Shown here: positions 18,053-23,527 of the stretch, one piece after another
How the letters are laid out: every line of letters begins with the position of its first letter
Position numbering within the stretch: position 1 is the stretch's first letter
NCBI GenBank assembly: GCA_964372275.1
Contig: CAYJRR010000073.1
Location: forward strand, 1-23,527
Length of the DNA stretch: 23,527 bases
Reading direction: 5' to 3'
Source: CAYJRR01 sp964372275 [NCBI: uncultured bacterium]
GTDB taxonomy: Bacteria > CAYJRR01
The notes under the pieces: model-generated
Database searches by the model: none
What the model was told of the DNA's origin: nothing
What the model saw: the letters and a program-made list of their open reading frames with translations, nothing else
Program-made: the position numbers and the translations under genes

Positions 18053-18955
18053 ATGTCGTCGCTACCGGTTCCGGCGGACGGTCTCTCCCGCTACATGTCG
18101 GAGGTGCGTCGGTTTCCGCTGCTCTCCGCGGAGGAGGAGCAGCGTCTGGGCCGGATCGTCCACGACGGTCTGGACGAGCATGGCATTGCCGTCGACGACC
18201 ACGTCCGGCGCGAGGCGGCGAGTCGGCTCGTCACCGCCAACCTCCGCTTCGTGGTGAAGATCGCCCACGAGTACCGCCACTACGGGCTGTCGCTGATCGA
18301 CCTGATCCAGGAGGGGAACCTCGGCCTGATGCGGGCGGTGTCGAAGTTCAACCCGCACCGGGGATTCCGGCTCATCTCCTATGCCGTGTGGTGGATTCGC
18401 GCCACGATCCAGGCGTTCATCCTCCGCTCCTGGAGCCTGGTGAAGATCGGGACGACGCAGGCGCAGCGGAAGCTGTTCTACAAGCTGCGCGCGACCAAGC
18501 GGGAGCTCACGGTCGATGGCGAGGCGCCGACCACCGCGGAGTTGGCCTCGGCGCTCTCCGTCACCGAGGAGGAGATTGACGAGATGGACGCGCGCCTGGC
18601 CGCGCGCGACTTCTTCCTCGATGCGCAGATCGACGGCGACGGAGGCGCGACGACCTACCTCGAGATGCTTCCGTCGGCCGATCCCACCCAGGAGGAGTCG
18701 CTGGGGGAGGCCGAAGAGGGCGAGAGCCTCAAGTCGATCGCGGCCGAGGCGATGAAAGGGCTGACCGAGAAGGAGCGTTTCGTCCTCGAGCGCCGCGTCA
18801 TGGCCGACGAGCCGATGACGTTGCAAGAGATCGGCGACCGCTTCTCCATCTCCCGCGAGCGCGCCCGGCAGATCGAAGCGAACGCGATGAAGAAGATGCG
18901 CCGCGCGCTGGCCGAACACCGGCCGGCGCTGGCCGCGGTCGCGGCGGCTGGATAG
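18053..18955 (+). CDS. rpoH: RNA polymerase heat-shock sigma factor (sigma-32 family)
   Basis: The 300-aa protein has the sigma-70 family region 2 (LRFVVKIAHEYRHYG, LIDLIQEGNLGLMRAVSKF, ISYAVWWIRATIQAFI) and region 4 with the helix-turn-helix TLQEIGDRFSISRERARQIE near residues 258-278. Between them, QRKLFYKLRATKREL (about residues 138-152) matches the RpoH box of E. coli sigma-32, the feature separating RpoH from primary and other alternative sigma factors. There is no region 1.1. An AGGAGGT sequence lies 12 bases before ATG 18053. RpoH directs transcription of chaperone and protease genes; here the neighbouring divergent operon (dnaJ-like, DUF1844, htrA-like, clpB) is a likely target. Its own control by DnaK/DnaJ or FtsH cannot be read from the sequence. 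Confidence 0.95.
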   Translation: MSSLPVPADGLSRYMSEVRRFPLLSAEEEQRLGRIVHDGLDEHGIAVDDHVRREAASRLVTANLRFVVKIAHEYRHYGLSLIDLIQEGNLGLMRAVSKFNPHRGFRLISYAVWWIRATIQAFILRSWSLVKIGTTQAQRKLFYKLRATKRELTVDGEAPTTAELASALSVTEEEIDEMDARLAARDFFLDAQIDGDGGATTYLEMLPSADPTQEESLGEAEEGESLKSIAAEAMKGLTEKERFVLERRVMADEPMTLQEIGDRFSISRERARQIEANAMKKMRRALAEHRPALAAVAAAG

Positions 18956-19008
18956 CCGATCGGACACCTGCGTTCGCGCCAACCGCACCTCGGATCCGGG
19001 GGGCGCGG

Positions 19009-19043
19009 CCTCGTCATGCATTTCCCAGGGGAATCGGACGAGG
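19009..19043 (+). terminator. Bipartite hairpin after rpoH-like gene
   Basis: CCTCGTC (19009-19015) pairs with GACGAGG (19037-19043), and inside it TTCCC (19022-19026) pairs with GGGAA (19029-19033), giving a nested stem-loop 54 bases after the rpoH stop and 52 before the next gene. It lacks a T-tract, so it may be a factor-dependent terminator or leader structure. Confidence 0.4.
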
Positions 19044-19094
19044 CGGCGCCGGCATGTCGATTGCTCACCGCACGCGCGGTCGTCGGAGGCTCCC

Positions 19095-19577
19095 ATGCGC
19101 GCGGTGTCCCTTCTCCTGATCCCCTTATCGTTTTCGTTCACGGCGCGGGCCGCGTCGGTCACCGGCGTCGTCGACGCGGAGAGCCCGCGCTGGGTGATGC
19201 TCAACGTCGGGTTCAACGAGACCTACATCGTCACCGGGCCGCTGGCGAAGAAGGTCGCGGCGCTCGACGGGATGCGTCTCACCGTCGAGTTCGAGAAGCG
19301 GACGAAGGTTCCGGGTCGCGGCGAGCCCGGGATCGAGATCACCTCCTACAAACACGGGCGCACCGTGGTGACGATCGACCCGCCGGAGACACCGGCGGCG
19401 GGAGGCGGGACGGTCTCGATCGATCCCCCCGATGTGCCGATCCACGACGGACCGATGATCGTCACCCCGGCGGCGGCAGGCTCGAACGGCGACCGCGCCG
19501 ATGAGACCCGCCCCGAGCCGCCGCGCCGCCGCGCGCGCCGCGCCGGAGCGTCCAGCAGCGGCGGGACTCCCCGATAG
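19095..19577 (+). CDS. Small secreted protein, OB-like, unknown function
   Basis: The 160-aa product has a signal peptide (MRAVSLLLIPLSFSFTARA) and a compact beta-rich core: SVTGVVDAESPRWVMLNVGF, ETYIVTGPLAKKVAALDGMR, LTVEFEKRTK and IEITSYKHGRTVV. The order (strand, 'W', strand, short helix, 'DGMRLTVEF', strand) is like the OB folds of secreted DUF5666/YgiW-type proteins, but I do not recognise a family. The C-terminal half is Pro/Gly-rich and ends in a basic tail (PPRRRARRAGASSSG). GGAGG five bases before ATG 19095 supports the start. It converges with the next gene, 15 bases away. Confidence 0.75.
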   Translation: MRAVSLLLIPLSFSFTARAASVTGVVDAESPRWVMLNVGFNETYIVTGPLAKKVAALDGMRLTVEFEKRTKVPGRGEPGIEITSYKHGRTVVTIDPPETPAAGGGTVSIDPPDVPIHDGPMIVTPAAAGSNGDRADETRPEPPRRRARRAGASSSGGTPR

Positions 19578-19592
19578 CGCCGACCACGGCGG

Positions 19593-20390
19593 TCACGTCG
19601 GCGACGTCGCCGGTTTGCAGGCGGCGCGCGCGGAGTCGAGCTTCTGGCGCACGCCGTCGTTCTCCGCGGCGTCGGGATGGTGCTCCAGGAATCGCTCGAT
19701 CGCGCGCGCCGCGTCGCAGGGGCGATCCATGCGGCGGTAGACGGCGGCGAGATTGAACGGGATGTTTCGCAGGCGCGGTTCGTTCACGATCGACCGCTCA
19801 TAGTCGGCGGCGGCCTCGGCCAGGCGGCCGAGCTGCTCGTAGCAGATCCCTCGCCACCACGGGTAGTCCTTGTCGGCGGGATCGGACTCGATCAATCGCG
19901 TCGCCTCCTCGACCGCGAGGCTCCATTGCCCGAGCCGCTTGTGCGCGCCGTAGGTCACCCATCGAAGCCGCGGGTATTCGCCGCATTCCTGTAGGAAACG
20001 GTTCGCGCGCTCGATCGCCCCTCGCGCGTTGCCCGCTTCGAGCATCGACTCTCCCAGCTCGACGATCTGCGTCCGGTCGCACGGTTCGGCCTTCAGGCGT
20101 TTCTCCAGGGCGGCGATCCGCTCCGCGCGATCCCCGTAGTCGAACGGCGGCCGCCAGAAGACGGCGGCGACGACGGCGGCGACCCCCAGGCCGAAGACCG
20201 CCAGCGCGGCGAGCCCCGCGTTGCGGGCGGTCCGCTCGCGGTGGCGGGTCCGGAGCGTCTGCGCGCACGTCGGGCACGCGGGTTGGTAGCGTTCGAAGAG
20301 GAGGCAGGCGCCGCACAGTGGCGCGAGGCAGGCCGAGCAGCTCGCCACGGCGGCCGCCTCCGGGTGCGCGCGGCAGTGGGCGGTCGACAT
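19593..20390 (-). CDS. Zinc-finger (B-box-like), single-TM, TPR protein
   Basis: The 265-aa protein MSTAHCRAHPEAAAVASCSA has a cysteine/histidine-rich N-terminus: C-x2-H, C-x2-C, C-x2-C, then PACPTCAQ. This is the spacing seen in B-box/rubredoxin-like zinc modules placed before a membrane helix. The helix is AGLAALAVFGLGVAAVVAAVFW (about residues 60-81). The rest is TPR-like: LGESMLEAGNARGAIERANR, YGAHKRLGQWSLAVEEATRL, RGICYEQLGRLAEAAADYER and FNLAAVYRRMDRPCDAARAI. The zinc module would be cytoplasmic and the TPRs periplasmic, or the reverse; orientation is not determined. No ribosome-binding site is obvious at ATG 20390. Function unknown; TPRs suggest protein-protein contacts. Confidence 0.8.
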   Translation of the reverse strand: MSTAHCRAHPEAAAVASCSACLAPLCGACLLFERYQPACPTCAQTLRTRHRERTARNAGLAALAVFGLGVAAVVAAVFWRPPFDYGDRAERIAALEKRLKAEPCDRTQIVELGESMLEAGNARGAIERANRFLQECGEYPRLRWVTYGAHKRLGQWSLAVEEATRLIESDPADKDYPWWRGICYEQLGRLAEAAADYERSIVNEPRLRNIPFNLAAVYRRMDRPCDAARAIERFLEHHPDAAENDGVRQKLDSARAACKPATSPT

Positions 20391-20421
20391 GCGGGGAGTG
20401 GATGCGCCCGGAGGGGCGGCG

Positions 20422-21942
20422 TCAAGTCGAGTCGGAAAAGGGGAGGCGGACCGGAACAAGGTGCTTCCGGCCGGCGTGGTCGAGGCGTTCCAACACCACG
20501 GTGACGCCGTTCGCGTCGACGACCGCCGGGGCCCGTTCGAGTCCGAGCGGCGTGCCGGTCCGGACCAGCGTCGTCTTTCCGTCGCGATCGGCGACCAACG
20601 CACGCCAGCGCGTTCCGGAGGCGCGCACACCGAGGGCGGCGACGCGAAGGGAGCGAAGCGGGGTGGGAGGAGGGGCAGGGGTGGCGGCGGCGTCGGAGCC
20701 GGTATCCGAATCGGGATCGGTAGCGGATTCGGTACCGGACCCGGACGCGGGGCACTCCAATCCGCGTCGCCTCTCGCCCGTCCTCCGCACCCGACATCCG
20801 TGGGCCGCGGCGATCGCCTCCAGTGCCACCGGCCAGGGGATCCGGCGCATCGTGAGGTCGGTCGGCGGGAGGGGCGGGGCGTCGATCGCGAGGTGCGCGA
20901 CGGCGGCGATCTCGGCGAGGATCTCGTGCGTCGGCGCGGCGCCACGGTCGAGCGTCACCGAGGCGAGCCGGGCGCCGGGAACGCCGGAATCGTCCGGGTC
21001 GCGCGGCGGTGGCGGCCGGTTCGCCGGCACGAGCACGTCGACGGGGCCGACGCGGTGCGCGGAAGCCCCGAGCGCCTCGGCGAGGCGGCGGACGATCCCC
21101 GCCCAGCCGCCGCCGAGATGGCCGCGAATCGGCGACGCGCGCGTCTCGTGAGCGACGACGACATCGCGGCGGTCGAGGTCGGCGAACAGCCGGAGCACCG
21201 CGCCCGGGTGGGCGCCCGACAGCGATACGCGGAGCGCCCCCTCGTCGGGGAGCGCGGGGGGCGGTCCGTCGCCCGTCTCCTCGTAGAGGTCGACCTTCCA
21301 CTCGACGTGGGGATGGCCGCCGCTGGTGAGGTTCGCCACGAGTCGGCGGTAGGCGTCGAGCCAGCGGGCGCCGCCGGCGCGCCCTTCGATCGTCACGTTT
21401 CCGGCGTTCCAGGCGATCTCGTCGATCGGTGCCAGGTCGTCGGCCACGAGCTCCGGCGCCAGCGATTCGGCGAGGGGCGCCCGGTCGGCGAGGATCTTCG
21501 CGAGCTCCTCGCCTGCCTCCCGGTCGGTCCGGGCGCGGTCCTCCGCATTCGCCGGACGCGGGTCGCGGCGCGCCCGCAGCAGGCGGGTCGTGAGCCGGTA
21601 GCCGCCGGCGGCGGCGGGCCGGAGGCTCCAGCCCTCGACGACGCCGGCGCGGGCCAGGGCTCTCGCGCAGACGCGCAGCGCCGCGGCGTCGGGGCCCTCC
21701 ACCATCACCTCCGTCCGCACCCGCTCCACCGATCGGCGGAGATCGCGGGAGCGCTCCTCGAACGAAAGATTTCGTAGTGGGGGCCGGGCGCACCCGCGGC
21801 GGATGGCGTCGTCCGTGCCGTGGAGCCGATCCTCGAGCGTGGAGAGCCGGCCTTGCCGCGGGCGCTCGGCCGCCGGGAGCGCCGTGGCTGCGAGCGCCGC
21901 CACAAGGAGGACGATCGGCGAAGGGATCGGAGCGCGTGACAC
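20422..21942 (-). CDS. Type IV pilus-related protein: PilN-like, two secretin-type STN-like and PilP-like regions fused
   Basis: The 506-aa product from GTG 21942 has a signal peptide or signal anchor (PSPIVLLVAALAATALPAAE). Residues about 178-222 (NAGNVTIEGRAGGARWLDAYRR, LTSGGHPHVEWKVDLY) recall the C-terminal domain of PilN ('V.i.G.A'...). Residues about 236-306 and 325-390 each resemble the short N-terminal domain of secretins: 'LRVSLSGAHPGAVLRLFADL' and 'DLTMRRIPWPVALEAIAAAH'. A Ser/Asp/Thr/Gly dipeptide stretch (about 399-417) precedes residues about 427-485 (LRVAALGVRASGTRWRALV, DGKTTLVRTGTPLG), which look like the PilP/GspC homology region. No beta-barrel secretin domain is present. 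Resemblances are by eye, so domain calls are tentative. The divergent neighbour is a di-haem cytochrome gene, and no pilus genes are seen in the window. Confidence 0.6.
   Translation of the reverse strand: MSRAPIPSPIVLLVAALAATALPAAERPRQGRLSTLEDRLHGTDDAIRRGCARPPLRNLSFEERSRDLRRSVERVRTEVMVEGPDAAALRVCARALARAGVVEGWSLRPAAAGGYRLTTRLLRARRDPRPANAEDRARTDREAGEELAKILADRAPLAESLAPELVADDLAPIDEIAWNAGNVTIEGRAGGARWLDAYRRLVANLTSGGHPHVEWKVDLYEETGDGPPPALPDEGALRVSLSGAHPGAVLRLFADLDRRDVVVAHETRASPIRGHLGGGWAGIVRRLAEALGASAHRVGPVDVLVPANRPPPPRDPDDSGVPGARLASVTLDRGAAPTHEILAEIAAVAHLAIDAPPLPPTDLTMRRIPWPVALEAIAAAHGCRVRRTGERRRGLECPASGSGTESATDPDSDTGSDAAATPAPPPTPLRSLRVAALGVRASGTRWRALVADRDGKTTLVRTGTPLGLERAPAVVDANGVTVVLERLDHAGRKHLVPVRLPFSDST
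20693..20750. repeat. In-frame hexanucleotide repeat encoding (Ser/Thr/Pro)-(Gly/Asp/Glu) dipeptides
   Basis: On the minus strand this is nine tandem, in-phase six-base units of the form NCCGNN (tccggg, tccggt, accgaa, tccgct, accgat and so on), inside the PilN/PilP-like gene. It encodes alternating S/T/P and G/E/A/D between the STN-like and PilP-like regions. It is a decayed microsatellite-like linker related in base pattern to the repeat at 1627-1724. Confidence 0.8.
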
Positions 21943-21984
21943 GGGCGTCTCGAGCGCAGCAAACCTCACCGCGCTCGCCGGCGC

Positions 21985-22003
21985 AATCGGCGGAGGGCCG
22001 ATT
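21985..22003. promoter_or_regulatory. Inverted repeat in divergent promoter region
   Basis: AATCGGC (21985-21991) and GCCGATT (21997-22003) form a perfect 7-bp inverted repeat with a 5-base spacer. It sits between the divergent PilN/PilP-like gene and the cytochrome gene, about 40 bases before ATG 22042. It could be a regulator-binding site or an RNA hairpin; neither promoter can be read with confidence. Confidence 0.35.
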
Positions 22004-22041
22004 CCTTGCTTCCGTCGGATGCTTCGCGGTAGTACGAGATC

Positions 22042-23271
22042 ATGCGTACCCGAATCGACGCGCGATGGAGTCGACCCGTCCGACTGGTGACGATCGGAGT
22101 CGTCGCCACGGGGGCCGCGCTCGGCTGCGCCGCGCTTTGGACCGAAGCCCCTCATCCGGGGGACCTCTTCGACTCGCCGCTTCCGGGACTCACCGACGAA
22201 CAGATGCTCGCTTTCCTCGAAGGGGACGAGAACTTCGGGCGCGTCTTCACTGCCGATGAAGGGCTCGGGCCGATCTTCGTGCGCGCCAGCTGCTCGCACT
22301 GCCACATCGCCGACGGCCGCGGCACCGTCGACGAGATCGTGACCCGGTTCTCGCTCGGCACCGACCTGCTCCTGTCGGCGGGAGGGCCGCAGCTCCAGCC
22401 GATTGCGATCCCCGGCAGCCTCCCCGAGGCGCTGCCGGACGGCGCAGACGTCTCGCGCCGCTTGCCGCTGCCCGTCTTCGGGATCGGGCTGATCGAGGCG
22501 ATCCCGGAAGAGACGATCCTGGAGAACGAGGATCCCGACGACGAGGACGGCGACGGCGTCTCGGGCCGCGTCAACTGGGTCCCCGACCAGCCGTTCGTCG
22601 CCGCGCGCGAGGAAGGGGACGACGGTCCGAAGGCGGGGCGGTTCGGATGGAAGGCGAACTTCTCCTCCCTCGTCGACACCGTCGTCCACGCCTACCACCA
22701 GGACATGGGGCTCACCACCGACTTCCTGCCCGAGGAGGACGCCAACGAGCAGGCGGGCGGCACGGGACTCGGCGACTTCGTTCCCGACCCCGAGCTGACG
22801 GCGTCGCACGTCCTGCGGACGATCACCTACGTCCGGCTGCTCGCGCCCCCGCGTCGCGGCTCGATCGACCTCGAGGTGCAGGACGGGGAGACGACCTTCC
22901 TGTCGATCGGGTGCGCCAAGTGTCACGTGCCGTCGATGCTCACCGGGGAGAACCCGGTTGAGGCACTGTCGCAGGTCGAGGTCCCGCTCTATTCGGACCT
23001 TCTCCTCCACGACATGGGGACGGGTCTCGCCGACGATCGGCCGGACGGCGGCGCCTCCGGCCGGGAGTGGCGGACGAAACCGCTGTGGGGGACGCGGCTG
23101 GTCGGGACGTTCCTCGACGGCGAGCCGGTCTTCCTGCACGACGGACGCGCGAAGACCCTCGAGGAGGCGATCCTGGCGCACGGCGGCGAGGCGCTGTCGG
23201 CCCGGAACGCGTTTGTCGCCCTCGACGACGACGGCCAAGACGCGGTGATCGCTTTCCTCGAGTCGCTCTAG
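22042..23271 (+). CDS. Di-haem cytochrome c oxidoreductase (DHOR, COG3488)
   Basis: The 409-aa product has an N-terminal signal (VRLVTIGVVATGAALGC) with a Cys that could be lipid-modified, though -3 is Ala rather than Leu. Two haem c sites, CSHCH (residues 84-88) and CAKCH (291-295), match the di-haem oxidoreductase/'thiol oxidoreductase' family. The region PVFGIGLIEAIPEETILENE, the acidic calcium-like loop DPDDEDGDGVSGRVNWV and the C-terminal HDGRAKTLEEAILAHGGEA are family hallmarks. Members are periplasmic redox proteins with structural similarity to MauG/cytochrome c peroxidases; substrates are mostly unknown, and iron-uptake operons often contain one. The start ATG 22042 gives the signal directly. 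The stop TAG abuts the ATG of the Rieske-like gene. Confidence 0.93.
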   Translation: MRTRIDARWSRPVRLVTIGVVATGAALGCAALWTEAPHPGDLFDSPLPGLTDEQMLAFLEGDENFGRVFTADEGLGPIFVRASCSHCHIADGRGTVDEIVTRFSLGTDLLLSAGGPQLQPIAIPGSLPEALPDGADVSRRLPLPVFGIGLIEAIPEETILENEDPDDEDGDGVSGRVNWVPDQPFVAAREEGDDGPKAGRFGWKANFSSLVDTVVHAYHQDMGLTTDFLPEEDANEQAGGTGLGDFVPDPELTASHVLRTITYVRLLAPPRRGSIDLEVQDGETTFLSIGCAKCHVPSMLTGENPVEALSQVEVPLYSDLLLHDMGTGLADDRPDGGASGREWRTKPLWGTRLVGTFLDGEPVFLHDGRAKTLEEAILAHGGEALSARNAFVALDDDGQDAVIAFLESL

Positions 23272-23527
23272 ATGGAGGACCGCCGCCGCCGCGAGTTCGT
23301 GGTGCGGGCCGCCTGCGCCGTCGCCACCGGCGCCGTGGGCGGCTGCGCGATGTACCGCACCTACCACGGAACCGTCGTCGACGGGCGGATCCGGATGCGA
23401 CGGGAGGAGTTCGACCTCCTCGCCGAGCACCGCAAGAGCGTGCTGGTGACGGCGCCGGGGATCGTGGAGCCGGTGATCCTGGTCGATGCCGGGGGCGAGC
23501 TTCGCGCCTTCTCGTCGACCTGCACCC
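23272..23527 (+). CDS. Rieske-type [2Fe-2S] protein with Tat-like signal (3'-truncated by window)
   Basis: The gene opens at ATG 23272, immediately after the cytochrome stop (TAG-ATG), and runs off the right edge, 85 codons in. The product starts MEDRRRREFVVRAACAVATG, a twin-arginine type signal (RRREF) with a following Ala/Gly/Val hydrophobic stretch containing GAVGGC, possibly a lipobox. Later residues VTAPGIVEPVILVDAGGELR and FSSTCT match the start of a Rieske domain: the last residues are the first half of the box C-T-H-x-G-C, cut off here. Rieske proteins carry a [2Fe-2S] cluster bound by two Cys and two His and pass electrons in cytochrome bc-type or similar complexes. The ligand set cannot be seen. 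Confidence 0.7.
   Translation, partial: MEDRRRREFVVRAACAVATGAVGGCAMYRTYHGTVVDGRIRMRREEFDLLAEHRKSVLVTAPGIVEPVILVDAGGELRAFSSTCT

Noticed and set aside
18062-19216. Minus-strand open frame of 384 codons opposite rpoH
   Set aside because: rpoH on the plus strand is unambiguous, and the antisense product is Arg/Leu/His-rich without motifs.
21943-23430. Minus-strand extension of the PilN/PilP-like frame beyond GTG 21942
   Set aside because: This part lies opposite the di-haem cytochrome gene, which has two CxxCH sites; the signal peptide right after GTG 21942 marks the true start.

Overview
The window is visibly GC-rich throughout, gene-dense, and comes from a Gram-negative (two-membrane) bacterium: it encodes a Wza-type outer-membrane export protein, an outer-membrane beta-barrel, an OmpA-like peptidoglycan-binding protein, an RpoH-type heat-shock sigma factor and an NtrC-family sigma-54 activator. 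The gene families (FYDLN-acid zinc protein, DUF1844, myxobacterial-style polysaccharide export parts) fit a deltaproteobacterial/Myxococcota-like or similar deep lineage better than an enteric one, but I cannot assign a phylum from sequence alone. I saw no rRNA, tRNA, CRISPR or insertion sequence, and no gene-free stretch reaches 300 bases.

Layout. 1-518 (+): the 3' end of a sigma-54 activator. 563-3519 (-): a secreted three-HhH ComEA-like protein, a ComEC-C-terminal-like metallo-beta-lactamase protein carrying two Ada-like zinc modules, and a FYDLN-acid zinc protein. A GC-rich hexanucleotide-like repeat lies between the first two. 3597-12547 (-): a tightly packed seven-gene polysaccharide export operon. 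In transcription order it encodes a Tat-type secreted protein of unknown role, a CsgG/GNA1162-like protein, a CsgG-like/OmpA protein, an outer-membrane beta-barrel, a Wza-like export protein without the usual C-terminal membrane helix, a Wzc-type co-polymerase/BY-kinase and a Wzy/ligase-like membrane protein. Most junctions overlap by 1 or 4 bases.

12629-17856 (-): a protein-quality-control operon, dnaJ/cbpA-like, DUF1844, HtrA-like protease and clpB. It is divergent from an rpoH-like gene (18053-18955, +), and the 196-bp spacer holds a good candidate RpoH-type promoter facing dnaJ. 19095-20390: a small secreted OB-like protein (+), converging with a zinc-finger/TM/TPR protein (-). 20422-21942 (-): a 506-aa protein whose parts resemble type IV pilus PilN, two secretin short N-terminal domains and PilP, fused without a secretin barrel. 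22042-23527 (+): a di-haem cytochrome c oxidoreductase followed directly by the start of a Tat-signal Rieske-like protein cut by the window edge.

Working together: the export operon plausibly builds a complete inner-to-outer-membrane polysaccharide route in which the barrel, not Wza, is the outer-membrane exit, with the CsgG-like and OmpA parts tying it to peptidoglycan. The heat-shock block places a sigma factor beside its probable targets. The cytochrome/Rieske pair looks like an electron-transfer module continuing beyond the window.
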